Of a DNA stretch of 64,000 nt, positions 44,690-56,914 are shown piece after piece. Source of the stretch: Anagrus nilaparvatae (lineage: Eukaryota > Arthropoda > Insecta > Hymenoptera > Mymaridae); NCBI GenBank assembly GCA_022575985.1, contig JAKSXM010000007.1, positions 39,930,501 through 39,994,500 of the forward strand, in the 5' to 3' direction. A program made the position numbers and the translations under genes. The first letter of the stretch is position 1. Every line of letters starts with the position of its first letter. Under the pieces are notes generated by a model. The model was given only the letters and a program-made list of their open reading frames with translations. It was not told the origin of the DNA and did not search any database.

Positions 44690-45540
44690 ATTGAATAATA
44701 AATTGATATTAATACATTATCTGAATATTGTTTCTTTTTAATCTTTTTCAGTCTCTTACACAAGGACTGTCATGAAATTGGTGATAAGCATCTGCTGAAA
44801 ATTGGAAGAAAATTTTAAAATAATTTCGAGCATTTAAAGTAAACGCGTGAAGCATATCTTTCGTGCTTTTCTTAAAGCATAACTCTGTTAAAAAAAATTT
44901 TTTTTCAGACAAAATTTACATTTTTTAATTTTAAAATAATTTAAATACTTATTAAAATTATTAATAATTAACTAATTAATTTTTTTAATTCATTTACCTA
45001 ATTATATTTCCTATGAAGACAATTTCAATAATTATTTTTATCATAATATATTTTATTATAAACTTATTGATGCAGTTTTTGAATTTTGCAACAGATTTTT
45101 GTATAATAACTAATAGTAATATTTTTTAAACAAAGTCAAAAATAATGTAAAACTAGATCATTGTTAACAATGATATACCGTGCGAAGCATAATAATACAC
45201 TGTATTTTTTTTAATACAGTTGATAATTTCTATTTGAAATATTATTAGTTGGGTATGTTAATCGAAATAAATAAAAATATGTAATTTATGACACATTATA
45301 TATGTATATTTACAGCTTTAGCATGTATATTTACATAATAATAATTAATTAAATGTATTTTAAAAATAATAAATTTAATTAACTAACTTATTGATAAAAT
45401 ATAATATGTTTTTGGTATATACTTTTAAGATTATTTTATTGTTTATTTGCGATTAATATTATTTAAAGATTGCATGAAATTTTGTTTGACTTTAAAAAAT
45501 GAAGAAAATTATATTAAGTCAAAACGATATTTGTTAACCT
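44690..45540. other. AT-rich intron sequence upstream of the Ig exon
   Basis: No exon, RNA gene or clear repeat was recognised. The preceding exon of the minus-strand gene must lie at higher coordinates. Confidence 0.4.
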
Positions 45541-46886
45541 TTTATCAAAGGAGGCGGTGTAAAGTATACCAATTTTTGCCCTAGAAGACGTACGTTCCAT
45601 TTATGCATAAAATAACTAGGTGTCACCCCTTGTAAATGATAATAGTATTTATAGTTTCTGAAACACATGGGAAATATAAAAAAAATTAAATTTTTTTCTT
45701 CAAAACAGCTAATAAGTTAATATTTGTGAACTGTATATGACTTTGCATGGTCGGGTCTCAAAATGTACTCCAAAGTATGTTTGGTCGAAAGTATATATAA
45801 ATATAATAATTTTCCCCAATTTTTAGCATTTTAGATCCAATCCTCTATTTTTTACAGCGATTTTTGTTTTTTTTAATTTTTTGAAATTTTTAATTTTTGA
45901 GAAATTTATGTTCATTAATTTTTCTCGCAAACGCGCACTTTACAATAAAATTTTTTTTCCTTATATTACCCCATAGGAAATTTCCCGTAGAATTCGATTC
46001 TGGGGTCCAAATTTTTTTTCGAACTGCGCATGCGCGAGAAAATCAACTTTCTTGCTTTGCCTTTTCTAGCTAATATGCCTCAGCTACAGACAGCTCAATT
46101 TTCATCCTGTTGGTCTCAAATTGTATGCTTTTTCATATACTTTCAGCATATGGAATCATTTTTTTGGGTAAATTTATTTTAAAAGCACTAAAATTGAAAA
46201 ATAGCGATTTTTAAAAAATAATTTTTCACAAATTTTGAATTTCCCGCCAAGTCACGTGACCAAATGAAAATCTGACTGAAAATTCGGATTCAGCGAAAAA
46301 TTTTACATAAGGATACCAATTTTCATCTTATTTCATTAAATGGTTTCTAAAATATCCCATTTTAAAGATAAAGATTAAAATTGACTTTTTTTAAAAAACC
46401 CTTAAAATGGGACTCTGACTTTAATTATCATATCTGCTAAACAAAGAATTATAAAAAGACGAGTAAAAATTTTTTAGAAACTAAGGGCTTTTAAAAAATT
46501 TTTGAGGCCTATAGAACTCGTTTCTTTTAAAAATTAGAATTTTGGCAGCAATTTCAAAATTGGTCATTTTGGGGTAAGAATAGGCATTTGGTTTATTGAC
46601 TATCGGCATGAGAGATTTAGCGACAAATAATTGCAGTGTACGGTAACTGAATGGTCACACTTATACCAAAAAAATAAGACCAATTAGAAGTATTTTGGTT
46701 AACTGGCAAGTTCGCAGCTTTAAGATTATGAAAAAAAATCCTATTTTATATCATTGTCGTATTCTGTAGCTATTCTATCTTATTTTCAATTTTCCGAATT
46801 TTCTAGTCACCTAATGAAAATTTTGACGAAATTTTCGGAAATTTTACAAAAGACCCCCTTTTTGGAAAAGTTTTGGATTTTTCCGT

Positions 46887-46894
46887 AACGCTAT
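46887..46894 (+). repeat. Target-site duplication, left copy (aacgctat)
   Basis: aacgctat here and at 52966-52973 exactly bracket the R1-clade element. Confidence 0.8.
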
Positions 46895-47410
46895 TTTTTT
46901 TTTTTTTTTTTTTGCGTAGGAAGTGGAGAAATGCATTACGCATACTGTTCAGCATCCGAACTGACAGTTATGTGGGACTCGACCTACTTTGCCTATACCC
47001 ACTAAAACTCCACTCCCTTCCTACCTTATGCGAGCCTATCCCGGGACCGTTTTCACATTACTTCAGGACAGGTTCAAGGCCATTTAGTACTATTCATGAA
47101 CTCCATCTTTTGACTTGCATCCACTGACTCGCCAGTCTGGTTAGGGACTCCGTCACTCCATCTGGTTGAAATTTCGTCTTTATGTACTGTCATCTTTAAT
47201 AAAATATAGGTTAGCTAAAAATATACGTTAATTCTCATTATCATCAAAAAGAAGGTTAATAAATAAATAAATAAATAAATATATATAAATAAATAAATAA
47301 AAATTATCCTACCATCTACTATTGCTTGCGGTATCAAGAGTAACTGCAGGGATGATAGTATGTTAGTACAACAGCTGCAGTCATCAGGATAACCGCAATA
47401 CGTCTTAATA

Positions 47411-50407
47411 TTAGCCTATACCTTGGACTTCAGGTTTTTTGGTGCGGAGTATGTACTCCAGGTACTGGCCAATTTCGGACCATACTTCTTCATTTTGAAG
47501 CATCAGGCCAACCACATTTTCAGGTGTGATTTGACCGATGTTAGCTTCTAATTGAAACTTTTTAGCAGCCCACCTATCGCATTTGAAGAATGTGTGTTCC
47601 GGCGTGTCGTCTTTGCCAGGACAGTATATACATTCCGCACTATTCATCTTCTGGATCCGAAAGAGGTAGGAGCAAAAAAGTCCATGTCCGCTTAGGAATT
47701 GGGTCAAAAAATAATTAATGTCCCCATGCCCTCTATTTATCCAAGGTAATATCTCTCCTATCAAGCTCTTGGTCCATTTGCTCTTCGCGTACTCGGTCCA
47801 ACGTTCCTGCCAATCGCTTAGGCTGATCTGGCGCGAAGTAGCCTTCGCCGGGTCAATACCTTCCCTCTCTTTGTTCAGATAGATATACTGTCTCTCAAGA
47901 GCCAGCAGGTCTATCGGGATTACCCCAGCAATGACTAGAGCTGCCTCCAACGACACTGTTCGATAGGCACAGGAGATTCGCAGGGCTCCTTGCCTCTGCA
48001 CGCTCGTAAGCTTAGACGCATAAGTGACCTTCTTTATGCAGTCGGCCCATACTTCTGCACCATACAGTAGTATGGAGTGGGTTACCGACATAAGAAGCCT
48101 GCGCTTTGCGGTCTTAGGTCCGCACGTATTTCTCATGAGCCTGCTTAGCGCAGCAGTCAGCCTGGCAGCCTTCTCCGTGCTTCTCAGAATCTGTGCCTTA
48201 AACGTCAGCTTCGTGTCCAGCAGCACTCCCAAATACTTTAAGTATTCCTTCGTTTCTATCCTATCCTCCCCAATACATATTGGGATAATAGTCTCAATAT
48301 ACTTACGGGTGAATAGGACAATCTCAGTCTTCGCCGTTGCAAGCTTTAGGCCGTGGTCTTCCATCCAGTAATTTACCCCATGCATTGCCTGATTCAGTTT
48401 CTCCTCGGCGATTTTTTCATTTTTTGCCTTAATTACTAGGACCAGGTCGTCCGCGTAGCCTACAGTAAAAGTGTCAGCCGGCATCGGTAGCCTTAGTACC
48501 TGATCGTACATGATGTTCCATAGATCCGGTCCAAGGACCGATCCTTGAACTGCACCTGCAGTTACTTTCCTCACTCTTGTTCCTTGTGCAGTTTCAAAGA
48601 TTATTTCCCGATCACTCAGGTAGCTGCTGATTATTCTTCGCAGGTATTTTGGCACCTGGAAGTTCCTGAGTCCCTCCATGAAGTCGCTCCACCTTGCTGA
48701 GTTAAAGGCATTTTTTACATCGAGGGTCACTAATAGCGTGATCTTTCTCGAATAGTGATTACCAGTCTGTGCGTTGTCGATGGCCCGAACAATACTGCTT
48801 ATTGCATCGATTGTTGACTTCCCTCGGCGAAATCCGTATTGTCTAGGAGAGAGATCTCCCGCAGTTTCTACGGCCCTCAGTATTCTTGGCTGTAGCATCT
48901 TCTCGTAATTTTTGCCGGCTGTATCGAGTAATCCTAGAGGGCGCCAAGAGTTTGACAGTCTAAGGTCCCCTTTGCCCTAACTGATAAGGACCAGTCTTGC
49001 TCTTTTCCAGAGCTTACTGAAGATGCCCGCACGTGCACAAGTATTGTACATACATATGATGAGTTTTGGGCATTCGTGCGCAGCTATCTTCAGTATCTCC
49101 GTAGGTTTCCCATCAGGACCTGGTGCCTTACCGTTCTTGAGAGAGTCCACCGCTGTGAAGATTTCCTCCTCCGTAAATTCGGGGAAAGCCTCATCATTTT
49201 CACCCAAGTCATTTTCCTCCTCCCTCTCCGGGTGGGTAGGGAAAAGTCCATCAACTATAAGCCTAACCTCGTCTTCGTTCATAACACCACTTGCGGAAAG
49301 AGCACCGATTCTCTTGGTGACTATCTTGTACCCAAGACCCCATGGGTCATTATCAACCTCGTTACACAAAGCTATCTCGCATGCTCTTTTGCTTCTCCTA
49401 ACAGCAATTCTCAGCTTTTTCTTGACCTGCTTATGCTCTGCCATCAGCTCAGCAGCGTCTGTTCTGTTCCTTGCACGTGTTGCTCTTCTTCTTGTAGTTA
49501 AGCTTTCACTCCTTAGACGATCTATTTCAGCATTCCACCAGTAGGCTGGTGGTCTTCCATCACGGGTCCGTTTTTTTGGCATGGCTTTGTTACATGCTTT
49601 TTCCAGCAGCGTCATGATTCCCTTAACTATATCCTCTGCATCGTCAGTATTCCCTGGTCTAATTGCTTTCCCTAGGATAGCAGTCTCTCCTCTTCTAAGC
49701 GTTTTCACCAAAATTTCGCGGTTTAACCGCTTGATGCTCCATCCGCAGCATTTCTGTGCTTCGTCTCTTCGTGTCAGCAGCCGCTCATCATGCACCTCAA
49801 AAGAAATATATTCGTGGTCGCTCGCTGAGAAGTCCTCTAGTACTTGCCAATCAGTAATCCCGGCAGCCAAATTTTCTGTTGCAAACGATATATCTGGGAT
49901 GGTCTGTCCGTAGCCTGGCCTTCTGAAAGTAGTAGTGTTACCTACGTTTAGCACAGCCAAATTGAGCCTGGCAGATAGGTCAAGTATGTCCTCTCCTCTT
50001 GCATCTGTTTCTGACATACCCCACTCTGGAGCTCTCGCGTTGAAATCGCCTGCCATTACAATTTCACCAGTCATATCCTTTATGGCATCTTCCAAACTAT
50101 TCATTTTCCTCAGAGTGTCCTCCCTAAGCTCATTTGGCGTTAAGTACACGCTTATGTAGGTAACACCATTTGTTTTAATCCAGACAAAGCCTCTGCCAGC
50201 GCCTTTTTCCTGTACTAGAACCTTTCTTGGATTCACTACCCAGATTGCCGCAGTACCCAACTCATCCGTAAACCAGTTCAGAGAGCTTGGTCGGACCCCT
50301 TGCTCACTTATGATGAGGAGGTCTGCCGACTTTTCTCTAGCAAGTTGATATATAATGTCTCTTGCTAGGGGGCTTCGCCGCACATTATCTTGAAGCACCT
50401 TTAACAT
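47411..50407 (-). pseudogene. R1-clade ORF2: AP endonuclease, reverse transcriptase, Cys/His domain; one in-frame stop
   Basis: The frame has 999 codons including the stop. Codons 1-205 are an AP-type endonuclease that nicks the target: GDFNARAPEWG at 120-130 and SDHEY at 196-200. The RT has GKAPGPDGKP near 430, LVTLDVKNAF near 560, QGSVLGPDLWN near 621 and the catalytic GYADDLVLV at about 650-658. The C-terminus has a CIYC...H...C zinc motif (C-X2-C-X8-H-X4-C). Codon 477 (48977-48979) is TAG between LVLIS and GKGD, where a Lys is expected. All else stays in one frame, so the copy is young. The start ATG (50407) overlaps the end of ORF1 by 23 bp in a different frame. Confidence 0.9.
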
Positions 50408-51848
50408 TATTCGACTTGCTAGCGTCTGCGCCGCTTCTTAATTTCAACAGAGCCCTCCGTAGCGCTTCACACTTTGCTTTCCCAAGGTCGTGCTTCAACT
50501 CTTTGCCTTTTAGCCCAAGGTCCAAGCATAGCATGCACCTTGCCTTCGCTGTGCAGTCAGTTGCCTTATGTCCTTCTTCTCCGCATTTGTAGCATTTTGC
50601 TCTCCTGTCTGGTCCATTGCATTTTGTAGCAAAATGGCCATAACGTAGGCATTTAAAACAACGGGTTAATGGGGTTTTTAGCCTTACCCTACAGTTCATC
50701 CATCCTATTTTGATACGTTCCATGCGGACCAATTTGAAGGCGGTTCTTTCATCGAGGTCAACGTAAGCAGCTCTCTGTTCTCTTGCGTTGCTCTTAGAAA
50801 TAGTCACCCTTGCTATCTCAGTATGTTCTTCTTTGCTTTTAATGGCATTTAGAACGTCTATTGACTGGGTGAGACAGTCCAAGTCAAGTATTTGTATAAC
50901 TCGTTTAGGAGCAAGATCCCTAACCCTGGCCTCCTCACCCAATACTCTTCTTACTTCTTGTGAGAAGGAACCTATTTTATCACTAGGTTCCTTCAGCTCA
51001 ACCAGGACATCGCCCGTCTTCGTCTTTCGCACCGATCTTATTTTTGCGCCAAGTTCTTCAGGTTGCACCTGAGACCTTAAAGTTCCCAAGACGTCAGCAT
51101 ATGTTCTACCTGTAGGCAGTTTAATAGCTACAGCTCGCTCCCGTTTTCTTGGGATTGTCTTCTTTTGCGTAGCTACTGGCCACTTTTTGTTTCCGTCCTG
51201 ACCTCTCTTACCTTCTTTTTTCCCCTTTTTCCTCTTCTTCCTTTTATTTACAGCCGTTTGAAAGGGTTCGTTATTACGTTCCGTATCATGCGTTGTATTA
51301 TTTCCACCCGGGGTGCTCTGCTGTGTTTCAGGCTGTATCTGCAACTGAGTATAGGTATTGTTCTCATGGGTCGCTATATCTACCATCATTACTGAGCAGC
51401 TACGAATCTTTTGAGGTGATTTTCCCGCAGCAGTTCTCTTAGCATGTTCGCTTCCTAGCCCTGCAGTCTCAGCGTTTTCGCTTCGCTTTCTTTTCTTTAG
51501 CACTGAGCCTGTTATATGTTTTTTAAATAACTGCTCAATTCCATTTTTCTCCTTAACTTGCTGATCTCTTATTGCTTTGAGAGCAGTGACTTTGTCCTTC
51601 ATATCATTTATACCATTCTTTACAACAGCGGCTATGCTTTGCTGCTTGAAAGTCATGTGATGTGTCATCTCGCCTATCTTTTCTTCCATTAGATCAAGGA
51701 TACTCTTGACGGCATTATGGTTTTCATCCATGCGTTGTAGACGTCTAGCAAGTTCAGTGTTCTCATAGAGCACTTGGACTGTCTCAGCATCGCCATCCTT
51801 ACCTTCTAGGTTCACTTCATTGCTTTTATATACATTTATGTTAGACAT
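50385..51848 (-). CDS. R1-clade ORF1: Gag-like nucleic-acid-binding protein
   Basis: I chose MSNINVYKSNEVNL at 51848 as the start (487 residues). The frame is open 68 codons further upstream, but that part is 5' UTR-like and lacks the charged Gag N-terminus. Residues about 30-100 are helical and probably coiled coil (ENTELARRLQRMDENHNAV and following), about 130-230 are basic, and the C-terminal region has three zinc knuckles: CFKCLRYGHFATKC (about 397-410), CYKCGEEGHKATDC (419-432) and a third CMLC...H...C (438-460). In R1/R2-related elements this protein binds element RNA and forms the particle. ORF2 begins before its stop, consistent with reinitiation or coupled translation. No lesion seen. 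Confidence 0.9.
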   Translation of the reverse strand: MSNINVYKSNEVNLEGKDGDAETVQVLYENTELARRLQRMDENHNAVKSILDLMEEKIGEMTHHMTFKQQSIAAVVKNGINDMKDKVTALKAIRDQQVKEKNGIEQLFKKHITGSVLKKRKRSENAETAGLGSEHAKRTAAGKSPQKIRSCSVMMVDIATHENNTYTQLQIQPETQQSTPGGNNTTHDTERNNEPFQTAVNKRKKRKKGKKEGKRGQDGNKKWPVATQKKTIPRKRERAVAIKLPTGRTYADVLGTLRSQVQPEELGAKIRSVRKTKTGDVLVELKEPSDKIGSFSQEVRRVLGEEARVRDLAPKRVIQILDLDCLTQSIDVLNAIKSKEEHTEIARVTISKSNAREQRAAYVDLDERTAFKLVRMERIKIGWMNCRVRLKTPLTRCFKCLRYGHFATKCNGPDRRAKCYKCGEEGHKATDCTAKARCMLCLDLGLKGKELKHDLGKAKCEALRRALLKLRSGADASKSNNVKGASR

Positions 51849-52965
51849 TTTGAATGTAATAAAATTCGTCACTCTATGTGCAACGGCCTCCTTCGACCCC
51901 TCACATTCTGGGCAGCTGACATGCAGACTGGTTGCATCACAGAGGATATAGCTGACGGTATGAACTTGCACTACCTTGCTCCTCTCATTCCGCCACGAAA
52001 AAAAGCATAATTCGCTTTGGAAATTTAGAGTCCTCCAGCAGCTTGGGTACATACCGGCAGCATCGCCAAGCCGTTAATGATGGGCTCCGGCTACAGAGAA
52101 CCCCACCTTCCGTCTTGCGTCAGCAGAGGCCAAAGATGGTTCAGGTTGCTCGGCACGCAACCAGACAGCTCGCTTCCCCATCCAGGATCCTCTTTTGGCA
52201 CTTACGGGTCGCGCCGCACGGCATACTGTCCATACTGTGCATGTGTGTAGACACACACATTAAACATGTGTATGCAAACACACATGTCCAGCAAGGGCAG
52301 ACACACGGCGGAGGATTTTAGAGTTTCCTCAAACACAGCTAGAGTTCCTTGGGTTTGCCACACCCATCCAGGAAGGCCGAAGTCTTCCTGGCCCCGAGGG
52401 TTACCTTCACACATTACTAAACCAGAAAATATTAACCTCCAGTCATAGTTTAGCGGGACCCGCAACTAACCATTAATCGGCTGCGTCGCTGTGCTCAAGG
52501 TGGAAATCTCCCATGCTAAGAGCCACATACATAAGGCCTAAGGTGACCCCACATATGGCTTAAATCGCACTTAAATTTGGAGAAGACCTTGGGGCCCCTT
52601 TTGGTGTGCCGATTCCTCAGAGATACTAATGGATAGCAAGCTGCAGTAGCACATTCATTAAGGATGCACAGGGGAAAAGCAAGGCATAGACCCTATTTAT
52701 AGGGCAGCCTCGGTTATTCCAGAGAGCTATAAGCTATCTGCGGCATACTCAATGAAAGTGCATTGGGTTAGCAATGTGCGTATCCCTCAGAGAAAAGCAA
52801 GGCATAGAACCCGTTTATAGGGCAGCCTCAGTTATTCCAGAAAGCTATGTCCAGTATCTCTGATTCTAGTTCAACCTGAATAAGGCGGCCTGGACTACCT
52901 TCCTCCTTCCTCAACCTTATGAGGCTCCGGGCTTAGGACCCGTATAGCGGAGTTAAAAATAAAAG
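51849..52965 (-). promoter_or_regulatory. 5' UTR/promoter of the R1-clade element with tandem repeats
   Basis: A block with agggcagcctcggttattcc and gcaaggcatagaccc occurs twice (about 52676-52735 and 52795-52852, spaced about 119 bp). Its counterpart is found in the other R1 subfamily at 41866-42310, also duplicated. Conserved duplicated 5' UTR blocks usually mark an internal promoter or a structured RNA; which is not shown. Confidence 0.65.
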
Positions 52966-52973
52966 AACGCTAT
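52966..52973 (+). repeat. Target-site duplication, right copy (aacgctat)
   Basis: Matches 46887-46894. Confidence 0.8.
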
Positions 52974-54072
52974 AGAAATAAAAGAAATAGAAAAATACTA
53001 AATAACTACAAAATACCACAATGTTATCAAATAGGATTTTTTCGTAATCTTTAATACAAAGCTGCAAACTTGCCAGTTAAACAAAATACTTCCAAATGGT
53101 CTTATTTTTTTGGTATAAGTGTCACCATTCTGTTACCGTACACTGCAATTATTTGTCGCTAAATCTCTCATGCCGATAGTCAATAAACCAAATGCCTATT
53201 CTTACCCCAAAATGACCAATTTTGAAATTGCTGCTAAAATTCTAATTTTTAAAAGAAACGAGTTCTATAGACCTTAAAAATTTTTTAAAAGCCCTTAGTT
53301 TCCAAAAAATTTTTACTCGTCTTTTTATAATTATTTGTTCAGCAGATATGATAATTAAAGTCAGAGTCCCATTTTTAGGGTTTTTTAAAAAAAGTCAATT
53401 TTAATCTTTATCTTTAAAATGGGATATCTTAGAAACCATTTAATGAAATAAGACTAAAATTGGTATCCTTATGTAAAATTTTCCGCTGAATCCGAATTTT
53501 TAGTCAGATTTTCATTTGGTCACGTGACTTGGCAGGATATTCAAAATTTGTAAAAAATGATTTTTTAAAAATCGCTATTTTTCAATTTTAGTGCTTTTAA
53601 AATAAATTTACCCAAAAAAATGATTCCATATGCTGAAAGTATATGAAAAAATATACAATTTGAGACCATCAGGATAAAAATTGAGCTGTCTGCAGCTGAG
53701 CATATTAGCTAGAAAAGCCAAAGCAAGAAAGTTGATTTTCTCGCGCATGCGCAGTTCGAAAAAAAATTTGGACCCCTGAATCTAATTCTGCGGGAAATTT
53801 CCTATGGGGTATTATAAGGAAAAATAATTTTATTGTAAATTGCGCGTTTGCGAGAAAAATTAATAAACATAAATTTCTCAAAGATTAAAAATTTCAAAAA
53901 ATTGAAAAAAACAAAAATCGCTGTAAAAAATAGAGGATTGGATCTAAAATGCTAAAATTGGGGAAAATTATTATTTTTATATATGCTTTCGACCAAACAT
54001 ACTTTGGAGTACATTCTGAGACTTGAAAATCCAAACTGTATACACTTCATAAATATTGACCCTAATATTTAA

Positions 54073-56256
54073 AAGTTTTAAAATGCAACCTCTGATAATA
54101 ATAGCAACTACAGCTTTACCCCCTTTACGTTTTTTGGTTGCTAATTACAAAAATTGAGTTCTTAAATAGTGAAAATTAACATATCCTCCTAATAAATGCA
54201 AAAACTACCCTTTTTGGGGGTCATTTTTACAATTTTTTAATACAAACTCAAAAGCATCTCGTTAATTTTATAAACATTGCATATTTTCTGTTTTTTATTT
54301 ACAATTTTAACCAACATATTAATCACTAAAAATTAGCTTACCAAAAGAGTTATTTATAATTGGTATAACAGTGCACGGCTAGCCTGAAAGATCGGATTAT
54401 GAAAAAGTTGGGCACTTCGGATTTTATAGCGAAAAATGAATGTCCAACCTATAAAAAAATAGTACTTTTTTGAATTTAAATCTTTCATTTATATTTTGTC
54501 GAGTTATTTGATAAAACGTGTCTCTCGGGGGAGGTGAAAATGAACCAAAATTTGCCCTGCTTGGGTCGGGCTGAAACTTTCAGGAAAGGTTGCTTTTTTG
54601 GTCCCCAGAAACATGGTCATACCTGTTTTTGAAAATCAGTAATCCTCTTCAAGATATTTATCAATAATTTAAAATACATGAGAAAAGCCATTTTGTAGCA
54701 GTTTTTCTGTTTTTGCTTCACAATTTTTGTTTGACCAAGCACCAAACCAACGATTAAAGTTTTTTTTAACATTCATTTTAAATGAATTATATACATATAA
54801 ATAAATTAATATATGGAATTTTTAGAAAACATTATTTTTTCAAATTTAAGCGCGATTATTTCAGACATAGAGGCATTAGAGGTTAGGTAAATACCAATTT
54901 TCTTTATAATGAAGCAGGCATTTGAATGAATATTAAAAAAAACTTTTCTCGTTAGTTTGGTGCTTGGTCAAATTAAAATTGTGAAGCAGAATTAGAAAAA
55001 CCGCTACAAAATGGCTTTTCCCATGTATTTTAAATTTGAGACATATTGATGAATATCTTGAAGAGGATGACTTATTTTCAAAAACGGGTTTTATTATGTT
55101 TCTGGGTACAAAAAAATCAAGTTTTCCTGAAAATTTCAGCTCGATCCAAGCAGGGCAAATTTTGGCTCATTTTCACCTCCCCCGAGAGACACGTTTTATC
55201 AAATAACTTGACAAAATATAAATGAAAGATTTAAATCCAAAAAAGTACTATTATCTAATACGTTAAACATTCATTTTTCGCTATAAAATCTGAAGTGCCA
55301 GACTTTTTCATAATCCGATCTTTCAGGCTAGCCGTGAGTGATAGTACAATAAAAAAATAGTCTAGTAGATTTTTATCTGAAAAAAAAATAAAAAATTGGA
55401 TAGTTTTTTTAAATGTTTTTAGTTCCAAATGGTAAATAATATGGTAAATAATTTTTTGAAATAAGTTTTTTTTACTCTTTATTTAAAACTAAATAGATAT
55501 TTAATTATAATAAAGAATATTATTTTATGGATAAATCACAAAAGTACGGCTTTTATTTTTTGATACTTTTTGATATTTTATATCAATTTTATAGTATCCT
55601 AATTTTATACCTACTAAAAAATGAATATATAATGAATTATATAAAAATCAATTTATTCTACTCTTACGATGGAGAATGTGTTCTCAAAGTGATTTCTTTT
55701 GCAAAATAAGTTGTGAAAAATCAAAACGTGTTGTAGGTTGTTGCTCTCATGTGGCAATCATTTTATGGTATTTTGGATATGCCATATATAACCAAAAAAC
55801 ACCTTTACCAGCGGAATTTTTAACAGGATATTTTGACGATATTTTAATGATTTAAATGAAACAGATGTTGATTAAAAAATGATTAAAATAAAAAAATTAT
55901 TTTTAGTTTTTTTTAACGATATTAATTTTTTCTACTTTTTTTAGATTTACCATATTATAATTATATTGTATTATTTTACTTTTAAATTATGTGTATATAC
56001 TGGTTACATTTTTTGTTAAATTACAGCAAAAATGCAGCGTTTATAAAATTAACGAGTTGTTTTTAAGTTTTTATTAAAAAGTTGTAAAAAATCACCCCCA
56101 AAAAAGGTAGATTTTGCATTTATTAAGATGATATGCCAATTTTCACTTGTTAAGAACTCAATTTTTGTAATGGCCTTTGTAATTAGCAACAAAAAAAACG
56201 TATAGGGGGTAAATCTGGTAGCTGCTATTCTTATCAGAGGTTGCATTTTAAAACTT
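54073..56256. mobile_element. TTAA-flanked inverted-repeat element nested in the right arm
   Basis: The ends are aagttttaaaatgcaacctc and its reverse complement. TTAA flanks both (54069-54072 and 56257-56260), as for piggyBac-type insertions. The inverted arms reach inward about 220 bp (to about 54300 and 56030), with cgtttataaaattaacgag-like sequence shared. No transposase was found. It contains the palindrome 54374-55335. Confidence 0.75.
54374..55335. mobile_element. Innermost palindromic element with CACGG ends
   Basis: Arms of about 410 bp start cacggctagcctgaaagatc on the left and its reverse complement on the right; a ~140-bp loop lies near 54860. The tetranucleotide agtg flanks both ends and may be the duplication. 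Further in, the arms share gtttggtgcttggtca and aaatggctttt. No ORF. Confidence 0.8.
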
Positions 56257-56439
56257 TTAAATCTTAGCTGTTTTGAAAACAAAATTTAATTTTCCATGCG
56301 TTTCAGAAACTATTACCATTTTTGTAAACGAGGGGTGGCACTTAGTTATTTTATGCATAAATGGAACGTATGTCTTCTGGGGCGAAAATCGTCATATACA
56401 CTGCCTCCTTACATCATTAATTGATTTAATTCGACTCAA

Positions 56440-56910
56440 ACCGACGTATGTGATTCCCAATTGTTTTTCCTTCTATTCTATGGTAAGAAAATTTTTTCTA
56501 AAGTTTGTTCTTGTGATTTGTAGGTTATCGAAGCATATGACAGCATTACTGGAAATTGCGTTCGACTGCATAAAATGTTATGTTTCCAAGTTCTTTCTAT
56601 GGAAATAATTAGAAAATAATTATTTTATAATAATGGCCCCTTGTAACTATCAAGTTCAACCATTAATACTTAAGATGATTGTGTTGGTGACTCATTGTTT
56701 GCATTAATAATTTCTCCTATACATAGTCCAAGCTCCTATATGTTAATCCATCTATTAACCATAAATTTGTACGTAACATTATCCTACAGTTTTTTGAGAA
56801 GTATTACTCCCAAAAAAACATTTACATGTAAAGTTACGCAAGTGCCTTTAAGTGTTGTCACTGCTTAATTATTTTATCTAGTATTTTATTAGGTAAACGT
56901 TCTATTGTCA
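56440..56910. other. Nothing recognised
   Basis: AT-rich sequence between the outer inverted-repeat element and the direct repeats. Confidence 0.35.
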
Positions 56911-56914
56911 CTAT

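Larger units (their letters stand above)
46895..52965 (-). mobile_element. Nearly intact R1-clade non-LTR retrotransposon, 6.07 kb
   Basis: Structure on the minus strand: a 5' UTR of about 1.1 kb with two tandem ~119-bp repeats, ORF1 (Gag-like, three zinc knuckles), ORF2 (endonuclease, RT, Cys/His motif), a 3' UTR of about 500 bp and a poly(A) tail (about 19 T on the plus strand at 46895-46913). The 8-bp duplications aacgctat flank it. The only lesion recognised is one internal stop in ORF2. The target lies in the spacer of a non-coding inverted-repeat element rather than rDNA or telomere repeats. Confidence 0.9.
45544..56418. mobile_element. Outer long-inverted-repeat element, family A copy 3, with nested insertions
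   Basis: The left arm 45544-46785 (about 1.24 kb) pairs with 52985-54068 plus 56261-56418 (together about 1.24 kb). Shared landmarks include agaagacgtacgttccattt, ccatatgctgaaagtatatg and cgtacactgcaattatttgt. The right arm is split by the TTAA-flanked element 54073-56256. The spacer is almost wholly an R1-clade retrotransposon. Without the two insertions the outer element would be roughly 2.6 kb. No transposase is encoded, so it is non-autonomous. Confidence 0.85.

Noticed and set aside
49023..51395. Several plus-strand ORFs of 74-173 codons
   Set aside because: They are shadows opposite the two R1-clade ORFs, which have clear domains on the minus strand.
52043..52465. ORFs in the 5' UTR of the R1-clade element
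   Set aside because: Short, overlapping in both strands, and within a conserved untranslated block; no protein features.
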